IMG/VR virus record: IMGVR_UViG_3300046542_000086
Span: 17,696-81,695 of that record
Strand: one strand, 5' to 3'
Origin: a virus
Length of the DNA: 64,000 nt
Of this stretch, positions 16,668 to 26,240 are shown piece by piece. The notes under the pieces were generated by a model, which did not search any database, was not told the origin of the DNA, and saw only the letters and a list, made by a program, of their open reading frames with translations. Position 1 is the first letter of the stretch. Each line of letters opens with the position of its first letter. The position numbers and the translations under genes are program-made.

Positions 16668-17063
16668 CTAATCTTTCAAATACTGCACCAACACTTCCTC
16701 ATCGTCCTTGATAGACTTTGCGGTAGCGTAGAACCCAGCCTTTGTGAAGGCGTGGATACTCGGTTGGTTCGTTGGGTTGATATAAGAACGACCCCGACGA
16801 TGCTTGAAGAACTCTACAAGCCACTTACCCCCAAACCCTTTACCGCGTTCTTTCGCAGTAATGAAGATAGGGCCAGAGCGCCAGCGTCCGTCGCTTTCCT
16901 TTCGAGGGATCGCAAACCCAATCAACTCACGCCCTGAATAGATCGGGACAATGTCTTTAGGGTTCTTGTGTAACGCGATGTCCCCAAGGTAAGGATCGTG
17001 GGTCGACTCATTGAGCAACTCGATCATCCCTTTCGGAAGCTTGGAATAGTCAGGGTTACTCAT
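16668..17063 (-). CDS. GNAT-family acetyltransferase
   Basis: Counted from ATG 17063 (131 residues; the open frame extends upstream into the protease gene and is not used). The motif A region FITAKERGKGFGGKWL contains the R/KxxGxG acetyl-CoA loop, and the following NPTNQPSIHAFTKAGFY segment is the usual GNAT motif B. The substrate cannot be read from sequence. The start is four bases after the protease stop, so the two are co-translated. Head-gene company suggests virion or host protein modification, but this is inference. Confidence 0.75.
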   Translation of the reverse strand: MSNPDYSKLPKGMIELLNESTHDPYLGDIALHKNPKDIVPIYSGRELIGFAIPRKESDGRWRSGPIFITAKERGKGFGGKWLVEFFKHRRGRSYINPTNQPSIHAFTKAGFYATAKSIKDDEEVLVQYLKD

Positions 17064-17067
17064 TAAA

Positions 17068-17829
17068 TCACCAACGGGCAGAAGGAGGGAGAACCAAACC
17101 AGCAGGGCCAGTTTTCTTCCAACCGAAGTCAACGAAGATCGTGCCGCTAGACACCCCGTTGTCTTCCATCGACACGCCTTCACCTACACCACCGTCCAGA
17201 CCTTCAACGTGCTCACGGGTGAACTCAGCTTCTTGGAAGGATTCCAACGACGGAGAGTGCCACTTGCGAGCAATGTCAATGCCAGGCTCGTTCACGTAGT
17301 CCCAGGTGACGATTGTGCGGATGTGCTTGACCAGACGTCCGCCTTCGATCTTGTCGTCCGTCAGCGAGCGTACAGAGAAGCACACGCTTTCGTTCGGGTT
17401 CTCCATCGATTCGCCCAGTGACTGACCTTTAGGACCAGACGGCTTGACGTGTCCGATGACAGCAACCACACGATTACCCGACTTGTCTTTGATCGTGTCC
17501 TTCTCGATGCGTACATCTTTGAAGTGGCAGCAGACGTTGTCTTCGTAGATCGTTGACACACGACGCAAGAAGCTGCGCATGTCTTGACCCGGTAGTTGTT
17601 TCGGGTGACCGTACTCGCCACGACAAGCACCGGTCTCGATACGACGCATCAGGTTCGAGGATTGCTCGAACAGTGACTGTGCCGACTTCAGCGGATAGAA
17701 AGCACCACCGCTGTTGTAGGTGTCTAGTCCACCCAGAACGAATTCGTAGTAGCCCGAACTGTCTGGGGTCATCTTGCCTACTTTGTTAGTGCCGAGCAAC
17801 GCGACACAACCATAACTCACACGTTCCAT
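17068..17829 (-). CDS. Prohead (head maturation) protease
   Basis: Serine protease of the T4 gp21/phiKZ gp175 type that cleaves scaffold and internal head proteins after small-X-Glu sites during head maturation. The 253-residue chain shows H75 in GEYGHP and S152 in CFSVRSLT, the expected His and Ser; the third residue is probably an Asp or Glu around TWDYVNE (176-182). A possible self-cleavage site SME lies at 220-222, before a C-terminal tail ending in PPSARW. Followed by GNAT and the 237-residue gene. Confidence 0.83.
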   Translation of the reverse strand: MERVSYGCVALLGTNKVGKMTPDSSGYYEFVLGGLDTYNSGGAFYPLKSAQSLFEQSSNLMRRIETGACRGEYGHPKQLPGQDMRSFLRRVSTIYEDNVCCHFKDVRIEKDTIKDKSGNRVVAVIGHVKPSGPKGQSLGESMENPNESVCFSVRSLTDDKIEGGRLVKHIRTIVTWDYVNEPGIDIARKWHSPSLESFQEAEFTREHVEGLDGGVGEGVSMEDNGVSSGTIFVDFGWKKTGPAGLVLPPSARW

Positions 17830-17839
17830 AATGGCACCA

Positions 17840-18565
17840 TTACCTTCTCAAGAGTCCTTCAATGGGCTCTACTGTATCGGAAGGATTCACCAAAGCCGAA
17901 GTGAGACCCTCTTCCCAATAAGCACCCACCAGTTTTGCTGTAGTGTTACTTGCACCGTACGTCACCGAACGCAGAGGGATATAAAACGCAGGGACAGTCC
18001 CCAAGTCTTTCTCCATCTTAACCGCATGGCGATAGAACATTGACCGATCCGCAGACAGACGACTGATCGCAGCGATGATCATCTCCACGATGGCGAAGTT
18101 AGCACCCACTGACACACCAGCATGTTTCGGTGCACTCTCGAAGATCCGCCCCAAGTCCTCGTAAGACATAAACCAAGGAACGTGTCCCTTAGCAATGATC
18201 TCTGAGTACACTCGGTAGATGAACGTGTCTCGCTTAACCAAGTTGGTGTCAGCAATAACCACGCTACCAGGCTCGAAAACAAACTCAAGGTAGTCTTCGT
18301 CTTCGATCTTGATGTAGTTCGTGCTTGTGGGTTCAATACGCATCATGGCGTTGACCAACGACACACCGTAGTAAGTGTCGTCGACCGTGATTGCAAAGAT
18401 ACCAGAGATGCTAGTCTCAGTACCTAAGAACGCCATCTGTTGTTCAGTAAAACGGGCAGGGACGTAGATCTTACATCCCTTGGTAGTTACCAGTGTCCCG
18501 TCTTCCATCTCCCGCAGATACGCATGAACCTTCGAAGGATCGCGTTTGAGCTTTCTCGGGTCCAT
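17840..18565 (-). CDS. Structural or head-assembly protein, 241 aa
   Basis: AGGAA lies seven bases before ATG. The soluble protein is of mixed composition, with no enzymatic motif or membrane segment. Its place between the prohead protease and the 483-residue gene matches the phiKZ gp175-gp178 interval. Role unknown; virion association is inferred from neighbours and codon bias only. Confidence 0.6.
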   Translation of the reverse strand: MDPRKLKRDPSKVHAYLREMEDGTLVTTKGCKIYVPARFTEQQMAFLGTETSISGIFAITVDDTYYGVSLVNAMMRIEPTSTNYIKIEDEDYLEFVFEPGSVVIADTNLVKRDTFIYRVYSEIIAKGHVPWFMSYEDLGRIFESAPKHAGVSVGANFAIVEMIIAAISRLSADRSMFYRHAVKMEKDLGTVPAFYIPLRSVTYGASNTTAKLVGAYWEEGLTSALVNPSDTVEPIEGLLRR

Positions 18566-18576
18566 TAGTCAGTTCC

Positions 18577-20028
18577 TTAGGCGGCTGGGTTAACGCGGTC
18601 AGCAGTGATCAGAGTAGCAACCCAGTTCGGGATGTATTCGATCATTGCCAGCAAGCCAGCTTCACGAAGATCCAGAGTTGGGTTTTCTTTGGCCGCTGTG
18701 TCGAGCATGGTGAGGATTTCCAGCGCATCGGTGTGCGGGAACATCACGTTGCAGATCACTTTACGGCAAGTGGTGAACAGGCAGTCTTCGTACCAGTTGT
18801 TCGGCATGTCCTTCACGTAAGCGTGCAGGGACGTCACGTAGATGCTGCGCTCGGTAACCAACAGGTCATCTGGCAGAGCAGCGATCTGTTGTTCCACACC
18901 ACGTACCAGGCCGGTCAGGTAATGGTTAGCCTTTTGCAGACGCAGGTTGGTGTTCATCACACGTTCCTGACTTTCCCACACTTTGACGTACTGGTCTTTA
19001 CGCTCGAGCAGCATGTCGTAGTTGTAGTTACGATCGGTCAGGAAAGCCCCGAACAACACTTCAGGAGAACCACCGGCTTCGAGGAACGTGCCGTAGATGT
19101 CGCCGTTCACGCGGATAACAATCGGAGTCACACCGATGTCGTCTTCGCGGTACTGGGTCCAATCGTTGATCAGCACCTTACGCTTGGCAGCAGCTTCACG
19201 ACGCTCGAGGATACGTACCAACGCACGGCCCGATTGGGCGATGATGTCAGAGACGTACTCTTTATAGTCGTTGAGGCTGGCACGGATACCTTCCGGCACC
19301 ACTTCCAACAGCTTGAGAGCCATCAGGTGGATCAACAGAACCTGGTTCGGTTCAACGTACAGGTGGTTCAGGTGCGACAACAGCGACGGGTTGTAGTCGG
19401 CGTCCTGGGTCACGAACAACTTGTTGTACAGGCTGGTGATGTAGTTCTCTGGCAGGGTAGCCACGAACTCAGTCAGCTCAGTGTTGAAGCGGGTGATCCC
19501 GGTTTCGATCAGCGCAGTAGGACTGGCCATGTTTTCCGGCAGTGGAACAGCGATTGCCATCTTGATGTCTTTGACGGCAGTTTCGTTGTAACGCTCGATC
19601 ATCCCCTGGAGGTAATGGCTACCCCAGATGGAGTGGTAAGTGTCAGCACGCACCGAGATCGCAGTGTTCTTCAGAGTCATCGCCGAAGCGGTGTAGTCTT
19701 CGATGAACTGTACGGTGGTGTGGACGCATGGGTTAACTTGGTTACGGGCCAAGTCCAGACCCCAAGTCACGGTACGCTTGAGGACTTCCACAACTTCGTC
19801 CATGACGAGGTCGTGTTCACACACGCCTTGGGCGTTCTTGCTCACGCTACCAAACTGGATGCGCTCTTCAGCCGACATCTCCATGCTACCCACGTCGGGG
19901 TTAGGCAGGTAGCCAGCAGAGATCAAGGTGGCCAACGGCGTGCCAGTGATGGCTTTCAGTTGAACGCCTTTCTTTTCCAGCTTGTCCGCCAGAGCGATAG
20001 CTGCTGTTAAGGAATTGTAGTTAAGCAT
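18577..20028 (-). CDS. Probable virion protein, 483 aa
   Basis: A long, mostly helical protein with strong late-gene codon bias and no membrane segment. It contains GSMEMS near residue 49, a candidate prohead protease site (S-M-E), which would remove a short N-terminal pro-peptide. Placed just downstream of the polymerase genes, in the position of phiKZ gp177. The protease site suggests that it enters the head, but I do not recognise the family. Confidence 0.6.
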   Translation of the reverse strand: MLNYNSLTAAIALADKLEKKGVQLKAITGTPLATLISAGYLPNPDVGSMEMSAEERIQFGSVSKNAQGVCEHDLVMDEVVEVLKRTVTWGLDLARNQVNPCVHTTVQFIEDYTASAMTLKNTAISVRADTYHSIWGSHYLQGMIERYNETAVKDIKMAIAVPLPENMASPTALIETGITRFNTELTEFVATLPENYITSLYNKLFVTQDADYNPSLLSHLNHLYVEPNQVLLIHLMALKLLEVVPEGIRASLNDYKEYVSDIIAQSGRALVRILERREAAAKRKVLINDWTQYREDDIGVTPIVIRVNGDIYGTFLEAGGSPEVLFGAFLTDRNYNYDMLLERKDQYVKVWESQERVMNTNLRLQKANHYLTGLVRGVEQQIAALPDDLLVTERSIYVTSLHAYVKDMPNNWYEDCLFTTCRKVICNVMFPHTDALEILTMLDTAAKENPTLDLREAGLLAMIEYIPNWVATLITADRVNPAA

Positions 20029-20030
20029 GG

Positions 20031-20225
20031 TTACACCACCCCTTGGTCTTTCGACAGACGACGTTGAATGGTCGCCGCGATGGCGCTCTTCATGGTAGCT
20101 GGAGGAATCTTTTTCCCGTTGACAGTGTTGGACACTGCTTCACCGGCTACTGCCAGAATCAGACAGGCTGACAGTTCAATGGCGTTACCCAAAACGGTCA
20201 GGTTTTGTTCAGTTACTTTGTTCAT
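20031..20225 (-). CDS. Small unknown protein, 64 aa
   Basis: A short chain with a hydrophobic helix at about residues 13-30 (ELSACLILAVAGEAV) that may be membrane-associated, followed by a basic C-terminal half. It ends three bases before the 483-residue gene starts, with a hairpin upstream separating it from the beta subunit gene. Function unknown. Confidence 0.6.
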   Translation of the reverse strand: MNKVTEQNLTVLGNAIELSACLILAVAGEAVSNTVNGKKIPPATMKSAIAATIQRRLSKDQGVV

Positions 20226-20257
20226 AAGAAGAACCCGATTGAGAGTTAACGTAGATC

Positions 20258-20273
20258 AGGGGCCGAAGCCCCT
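20258..20273 (-). terminator. Hairpin after RNA polymerase beta gene
   Basis: AGGGGC-TTCG-GCCCCT on the minus strand forms a 6-bp stem with a UUCG loop, five bases after the beta stop. No U run and no TTATGC tail follow, so it may be a weak terminator or an RNA end protector. Confidence 0.5.
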
Positions 20274-20278
20274 AACCA

Positions 20279-23200
20279 CTAACCTTTTTTGTACGCCTCT
20301 ACTACCTTCTTGCTCAACACCTTCAACAACGTGGTGGTGGTCCCGATTAACTCAGGAGAGAGACAGATCCGGTTTGAGAAACTGGTGTACGAGAAGATGG
20401 CGTCCAAGTCTTCGCCGGATTCAGTCTGGTTACGACCTGACATTACCCGACCAAAGATCGTCTTCATCTGGTTAACGAAGACACCCTTGTCACCCACCCC
20501 AGCAGACACACGAGTCGTGATGTAAACGCGAATAGCCATAGAATCCATGTTCAAAGGATTCCCTGCCACTCGCAAAGCACCGTCGACGCTACCTGTTAGC
20601 ACTTTACGGTTGAGGTTCTTGGAGAGCTTAGCACGCTCCTTGTCACCCAGATCCGCAATCGCCCGCAGGCTTGGAGACATGTCTTCTTTGTCCCCATTGT
20701 AGAACACTTCGATCCGTTCAATCACACCGTTGTGCTTGGCTTTAGGGGTTTGAGCCCCGAGCAAACGCAGTGTATCAATGGTGTCTTCATCGAACAGTTC
20801 GGTGTTCGCCGTAACAGCGTCTTCGATAGTACATAAAATATCTTCACTATCGACCGTTTGCCCTGTTTTGACGAAGTTACGAACCGTCTGGTCAAACGTC
20901 AGAACGATGTCACGGATCTCGGTGACCGAGGTAGTCATCAACTTAGCAACACGCTCAGAGATGACCGAGGAGTCTTCCAGGGTGTCCGCACATTCCAGAA
21001 TGGCTGTCCGAACCATCACACCCGTTTTCATCGAAACCTGTTTAGGGTTCAGCGTAGACGGTTGGAAGTACAGAGTGTTGTAGGAAACAACGTCACCGGC
21101 TTTAACCTTCTGACCCAACTTCAGATCAGTGGCGATGTTGTGTGGGAACGTCTTACCCGCTACCGTACCGAAGCGACGACCTAACTCAACCGAACGAGTA
21201 GTCCCGTCCTTATAAGTAACAGTGATCGCATCATCTGACAACGCAGTGATAGTTCCGTCCAATTGCGCAGTGTAAGCGAACAAGTCGTTCACCCGGTGAG
21301 CAATGACTTCGTCGTAGCCAGTTTGTACTGGTTGGACTTGGTAGCCTTCCGAGAACATTGTCGAGTGATACTGAATGCCGATGAAGTTAACCCGTTTCGG
21401 GTCATCACGGTCAGCACAAGGCGACACCAACGCAGCGGTAGAGATCAGCTTAGTAGCACCGTCCTCACCTGAGCGATAACGACGAGAGATACCACGCAGC
21501 GACGTGAAGCTTGGGTCAGCTGTGAGGAACGTTGAGATAGCTACGTCACCAGAGTCCACGGTCGACTCAGAGATTACCCCCATGTCGTTTGGATGGAACA
21601 CCCGAGAACGTTTAACCATCGAACGACGGCTACGACCACCCACACCACCAAAGGTTACGGCTTCCTGAGTACGCAGACACTCGATCGGGTTGGACTCTTC
21701 CACCAGACCTTTCGAGGGGTCTTCTTGAATAGCCTGCCAGATAGCGTGTGGAGCCATCTCTAGTTTGTTACCTGAACTACCACGACGAGCATTGTGGATA
21801 CGGGTAGATCTCACTACCTCAGCATACACAGCACCGGCGATACGCTCGTAGCCTTTGATCCGCATGAACTCCATGTCAGTCTCAGCTGGAGCCCAGTCAG
21901 TGATCAACAGTTCCACAGCACGGGTCAACAAACCTTCCCATTGCGTTGGTTCCTTCATCTCAACCAGCAGGTCGTAAGTGACAGGGTCAACAAACATATC
22001 CCGCAGCAAGTCCAGTTCACGCAAGTAGCGTACACCGATCTTGTTGGTTTCCAGAACGTTGAGGTACACGTCCTTACGGTTGAAGTCTTGAACGCTGTAG
22101 TTCTTGATGGTCTTAGCGTAGGTGTTGAAACCTTCCATCAACAACGCAATGACTTTATCGTCACGGTGGAAGATCAAGTTCTCATCAGCAAAGCGAACAG
22201 CGTACTCACCGTCTGCCAACTTCAGTCGTTCACCGACTGGAGAGCGGCGGAACGAGGTAGGCTTCAGAGACTTAATGATGCGCTCCAAACCTAGGTAGTA
22301 GCTGAGCACCATACCCAACGGAATGGTCTTGTTGAACACACGCAGTTCAGCCATCTCCATTGGGGCTGTAGAGATGTCGAGTTCCAACAGCTCTTCGATC
22401 TTGCCGAGTGGTTCCAGACCTTTGGCTTTAACAGCGTACAGAGTGTCGTAGTGGTCCACTACAATCAGTTCCGTACCCTTACGACCAATCACTACTACGC
22501 CTTTGCCTTCCGCAGCTTGCACTGCTTTAGCACCGAACTCTTCTTCGCGCTTGGTGTACTCCAGCACAAAGTCAATCCCCACCGCTTTGAAACGACGGAA
22601 GTGTTGAGCCAGTGTTGAGTAAAGCTTAGGTACGCTCACCAGTTGGTCAAAGACGTTAGACGGTTTCATTTCCGTCACACGCTTGTCGCTGTCATCCAGT
22701 CCGATAGCACGGATTTTGTTGCACAGCCATTTCGGGTAATCGTTTACTGCTCGCTCAGATCGATCAACGAACACTTTACCGTAATAGCTAGTGAGAGCAA
22801 CACGGGACGGAGAGACCTTGCGAATCGGGACATCGCCACGTTGCTTGCGTAGGCTGTACCGTACGCCGTTTGCCAGATAAGAACCATCAGGGTCCACCTT
22901 AGGAATTTTGAATCGGATAGTCGATGACTGACCAGTTGCAGGTGTCAGTTTGATCGTGTGAATCTCGTAGTGGTTGAGAACGTCTTCTACGTCTTCTACG
23001 TCGTACGAGGTCACCGCCACACCAGCGTTCTGGATGGACATTACCGAGTTCACAACGTCTTTGGGCAGAATGTTTTCAATGTAACGTTTATCGAACTCCA
23101 GCAACGAGGACTGAAGCATCGACTTGTCAAACACGGTTGGTGAATCAGGAATCAACACCGGCTTGGTGATCTTGAGCGACTCAGGGTTGATAACCATGTG

Positions 23201-24547
23201 GTCAGCCAGAGTTCCTTTACCGTACGGGTTAGGGATCTCTTTATAGCTGTTGGCAAGTTTCATCAGACGACGATACTCAGCCCCCGAGACCATACCAGAG
23301 TCGGCCAGTTCATTAGCCTTCTCGATGATCCCTTGGTCCATGCCTTTGCGTTCACCACCGATGACGATCAGTTCAGCCGTAGCCGACTCTTCAGCAGCCG
23401 CTTCAGTGTTCTCCGCAATCTGAGTCAAACCAGCAAGGTCTTTCTCCAGATCCTCGTCCATCAAGCCATCAGCTTTAGCTTGATCCAAGTCTTCACGCAG
23501 GTGACGCTCAACCTCTTCAGCAAAGCTGGCATCAGAGATGGATTCTTCCTCTTCGGTCAATACAACCGGAGCGGTGTCTTCCAAACGCTTCTTGACGGTC
23601 TTGGTCCCTTTGTCGTTTTCCACGGCATCAGGATGCAGGTCGTCTTCGTCCAGTTCCTCGTTATCAGCTTCATCCTCGATCTCAACGATCGTGTGGGCTT
23701 CTTGCAAGGACATCATGGCTTTGAGGAAACGTTTCTGCAAGACGAAAGGATCAACCCCTTCAGTCTTCTTGCCGTTGACAATCTTGGCACGCCACGAGTC
23801 CAACAGACCCAAGTTGATGGTGAACCATTTGTCTTGGCTTTGGAAGATCAGGTTGACTTTGTCGAGGTTAGCTTCCTTGACGTGAGCCATCGGCGTCTCA
23901 GCACGGTGTTCACCCAACCACTGGTACATGTCCAGCAAGTTGAAAGCTTCCCAACCCTTGAGCTTACCCAACGAGTTACGGTCGATGTTCTTTTCAGCCA
24001 ACATCAACGCTGGGAGTGCTGGGATCACCTGAGGCAACAGCATCCGTACAAACTGCTGACGCTCAGGTTGTTTGTCGATCAGCTGGTCAATGTGTTTCCA
24101 CATCGTGTGGCGAATGTTCACCCAACGATAGTAGTTGGCAAAGAAGCTCGACGTGTAGCGCTTGGTGAACAGTAGTGGAGCAAAGTTCTCCAGTACCAAC
24201 GTCCGAGGGTTAGCGAACGCCGATTGAGGGTTAGTCAACAGACGCATCTTGCTACGGTTCTTACGCTGGTAGTCCCGCAGTGGTTTACCAATCAGGAACT
24301 GGGCTACCTTCGGGTTACCAACGTCGCTCTGCATGTCAAAGATGTGCTCAACGAACACGATCTTCTCAGCAGTCTTGATCAGCGGGTCTTCAACGGACGG
24401 ACCGAAGTTGACCATGTCTTCAGGGAAGTAGTTGACCACCGCCCCTTGGGGGAGTGTTAACTTACCGATCCCAAACGTAACAGGTACCGTGAAATTCGGT
24501 AAGCGACGCACACCAAACCGACGGTACCAAATAGGGTACAGAATCAT
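20279..24547 (-). CDS. Virion RNA polymerase beta subunit, main part
   Basis: Encodes most of a beta-type RNA polymerase subunit (1422 residues), the phiKZ gp178-like component packaged in the particle to transcribe early genes. Recognisable blocks: the VKRSRVFHPNDMGVIS region at about 970-985 corresponds to the bacterial beta stretch ending in HPTHYGRVCPIE; GDKGVFVNQ at about 1352 corresponds to the HGNKGVIS loop; the last 45 residues, with SFSNRICLSP, correspond to GVPSRMNIGQ. The chain then stops, before the C-terminal clamp, which is encoded at 39697-40368. A highly acidic insert lies at about 290-390. GGAG precedes ATG. Confidence 0.9.
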   Translation of the reverse strand: MILYPIWYRRFGVRRLPNFTVPVTFGIGKLTLPQGAVVNYFPEDMVNFGPSVEDPLIKTAEKIVFVEHIFDMQSDVGNPKVAQFLIGKPLRDYQRKNRSKMRLLTNPQSAFANPRTLVLENFAPLLFTKRYTSSFFANYYRWVNIRHTMWKHIDQLIDKQPERQQFVRMLLPQVIPALPALMLAEKNIDRNSLGKLKGWEAFNLLDMYQWLGEHRAETPMAHVKEANLDKVNLIFQSQDKWFTINLGLLDSWRAKIVNGKKTEGVDPFVLQKRFLKAMMSLQEAHTIVEIEDEADNEELDEDDLHPDAVENDKGTKTVKKRLEDTAPVVLTEEEESISDASFAEEVERHLREDLDQAKADGLMDEDLEKDLAGLTQIAENTEAAAEESATAELIVIGGERKGMDQGIIEKANELADSGMVSGAEYRRLMKLANSYKEIPNPYGKGTLADHMVINPESLKITKPVLIPDSPTVFDKSMLQSSLLEFDKRYIENILPKDVVNSVMSIQNAGVAVTSYDVEDVEDVLNHYEIHTIKLTPATGQSSTIRFKIPKVDPDGSYLANGVRYSLRKQRGDVPIRKVSPSRVALTSYYGKVFVDRSERAVNDYPKWLCNKIRAIGLDDSDKRVTEMKPSNVFDQLVSVPKLYSTLAQHFRRFKAVGIDFVLEYTKREEEFGAKAVQAAEGKGVVVIGRKGTELIVVDHYDTLYAVKAKGLEPLGKIEELLELDISTAPMEMAELRVFNKTIPLGMVLSYYLGLERIIKSLKPTSFRRSPVGERLKLADGEYAVRFADENLIFHRDDKVIALLMEGFNTYAKTIKNYSVQDFNRKDVYLNVLETNKIGVRYLRELDLLRDMFVDPVTYDLLVEMKEPTQWEGLLTRAVELLITDWAPAETDMEFMRIKGYERIAGAVYAEVVRSTRIHNARRGSSGNKLEMAPHAIWQAIQEDPSKGLVEESNPIECLRTQEAVTFGGVGGRSRRSMVKRSRVFHPNDMGVISESTVDSGDVAISTFLTADPSFTSLRGISRRYRSGEDGATKLISTAALVSPCADRDDPKRVNFIGIQYHSTMFSEGYQVQPVQTGYDEVIAHRVNDLFAYTAQLDGTITALSDDAITVTYKDGTTRSVELGRRFGTVAGKTFPHNIATDLKLGQKVKAGDVVSYNTLYFQPSTLNPKQVSMKTGVMVRTAILECADTLEDSSVISERVAKLMTTSVTEIRDIVLTFDQTVRNFVKTGQTVDSEDILCTIEDAVTANTELFDEDTIDTLRLLGAQTPKAKHNGVIERIEVFYNGDKEDMSPSLRAIADLGDKERAKLSKNLNRKVLTGSVDGALRVAGNPLNMDSMAIRVYITTRVSAGVGDKGVFVNQMKTIFGRVMSGRNQTESGEDLDAIFSYTSFSNRICLSPELIGTTTTLLKVLSKKVVEAYKKG

Positions 24548-24550
24548 GGG

Positions 24551-26179
24551 TTAATCTCCGGTCATATTTCTCAAAACAAGTTGTACGGTGGTGACGTTAC
24601 TGGAAGCACGGAAGCCACCACGAGGATCAAGGAACGCCTCACGACTGTCCAAGAGACGGTCGATCTCAGCAATCGCTTCAGAGGTATAGACCAGAGTCGA
24701 CGACGCCGTGTCACCGTCATAGTCCGCACCCAAGCCTGCGATACGAGACGGGTGGATTACTTGACTGTCTACGAAAGCATTCGGAACACGAGTCGGGAAC
24801 TCCAATGCGAGTGGTCCCTCAACTGGTGTCCAAGTAGCATCCAGTTCAGTACGCACTTCACCACGGATACTGGTCTTGCAATACACAGTGGATGGGTAGG
24901 TCGAACCAATACCGGTTACGGGGTAACGCGTCACGATACTCTTCAGGGTGTTCCACTTGTGGTAACCCGAGAGGTAAAGGAGTTCCACCAGAGTCAGTGG
25001 CTCGACGTATTGACGATCGTAACCTTCGGGGAGTTCATTGATGTCGCCAAAGATACGGAACGTCATGTCCGGACCTTTATAGATCAGCCCGAGGTAACGT
25101 CCTTCCACCAAGATTGGCTTGTGACGGTTCTCAACGATCCGATACGACTCAATGACTTTCTCCAAACCTTCCACAGTGATCCAACGGTCACGAGTGTCCG
25201 AAGGCAAGTCAACCATTTCCGACTTGAGGGTTTTGACATCTACCAGTCTCGCAGTAGTAGCCGAACCACCCACGGAGAACACTTCACCCAACCAACCGGT
25301 ACGCAACAGGTTAATGGTCAGAGGCAGGGCACCTTTAATCACTTGGAACAACCCAAGGATTGTATCGGTGTAGTCAGGAGCCTGAACGCCATCCAAGTCA
25401 GCTGTGGAAGTATCCATCGCCGAGATTACGTTTCGAGTACCGTTAAAGATACGACGAGAACCGAACTTCTCTTGGATGAAACCTTTCTTGCCGGTTATCA
25501 TTCCGAGGATGGTGTCGTAGACGTCGTTGAAGCCTTGCTGGAGAGACTTGCGACTGTTGTCGTACAACGACGAGGTCTCTGCTCCATCAGCCCCTACGAT
25601 GACCTTAGAGGCCCCGAGGATGCGACGGTACACGTCGTTGATTTCGTCCTCAGTACCACGACCACTGGCATCAATAACAAAGTCACGCAGACCAGCTGGC
25701 ATGACCAAGATTTGTTTGGTGGTGGAGATAGGGAGATACTTATCAATCATCTTCACCCGTTCAGTCCGCACAGGAGACTTCGACGGTTTGAACTTGATCT
25801 TCTTCCAGTGTTTGAGAAAGAAAGCGTAGCCGGTTTCACCCGTCATTTCGTTAGCAGGAACGAAGTCGTTTTCTTCATTACTCCACTGGGCATAAGCAGT
25901 GCCGCCCATGATGTCACGATACAGAGAACGCAACTGCACCAAAGCGCGGTAAATAGTAGGATGAAGGACATTCAAATGCATGTCGATATAAGAGAACTTC
26001 TGGTCTCGAATTTCGTCACCTACACGCCCGAATGTCAGCACACTGAAGAGCCCATCCTCATGAAAGTTACCGGTCACTGGATCGTACACATCCGGCGATT
26101 TTACTGGACGTAACGTCTTGAGTTTCTCTGGAGTAAGATTCAAGATGGAAACGTTAAAAGGAATCTGACTATTTTTCAT
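24551..26179 (-). CDS. Virion RNA polymerase beta-prime subunit, N-terminal part
   Basis: Carries the catalytic metal site of RNA polymerase: D486-Y-D488-G-D490 in HPSRIAGLGADYDGD, equal to bacterial HP...NADFDGD. The 542-residue chain ends only 52 residues later, so bridge helix, trigger loop and clamp parts must come from another gene, as in phiKZ where beta-prime is divided. No such gene is in this window. It lies three bases upstream of the beta gene start and is co-translated with it. Synteny equals phiKZ gp180, and the giant transglycosylase gene diverges from it as gp181 does. Confidence 0.9.
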   Translation of the reverse strand: MKNSQIPFNVSILNLTPEKLKTLRPVKSPDVYDPVTGNFHEDGLFSVLTFGRVGDEIRDQKFSYIDMHLNVLHPTIYRALVQLRSLYRDIMGGTAYAQWSNEENDFVPANEMTGETGYAFFLKHWKKIKFKPSKSPVRTERVKMIDKYLPISTTKQILVMPAGLRDFVIDASGRGTEDEINDVYRRILGASKVIVGADGAETSSLYDNSRKSLQQGFNDVYDTILGMITGKKGFIQEKFGSRRIFNGTRNVISAMDTSTADLDGVQAPDYTDTILGLFQVIKGALPLTINLLRTGWLGEVFSVGGSATTARLVDVKTLKSEMVDLPSDTRDRWITVEGLEKVIESYRIVENRHKPILVEGRYLGLIYKGPDMTFRIFGDINELPEGYDRQYVEPLTLVELLYLSGYHKWNTLKSIVTRYPVTGIGSTYPSTVYCKTSIRGEVRTELDATWTPVEGPLALEFPTRVPNAFVDSQVIHPSRIAGLGADYDGDTASSTLVYTSEAIAEIDRLLDSREAFLDPRGGFRASSNVTTVQLVLRNMTGD

Positions 26180-26240
26180 TGGTAACTCTCAGGAATTTAT
26201 ATGAATACCAATACTTCACCCAAGAGCCGGGAGCGTAACC
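26180..26240 (+). promoter_or_regulatory. Divergent promoter region before the giant tail protein
   Basis: A TATG in an AT-rich context (26200-26203) lies 38 bases before ATG 26241, with GGGAGCG as ribosome site. It fits the minimal late-promoter motif. The polymerase operon starts on the other strand from the same gap. Confidence 0.45.

Noticed and set aside
18733-20010. 425-residue plus-strand open frame
   Set aside because: It lies entirely antisense to the 483-residue structural gene, has a composition dominated by His, Val and Gln typical of reverse-frame artefacts, and has no ribosome site.
24581-26113. 510-residue plus-strand open frame
   Set aside because: Antisense to the beta-prime gene, which has the catalytic DYDGD site. 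The frame is open only because of codon bias on the other strand.
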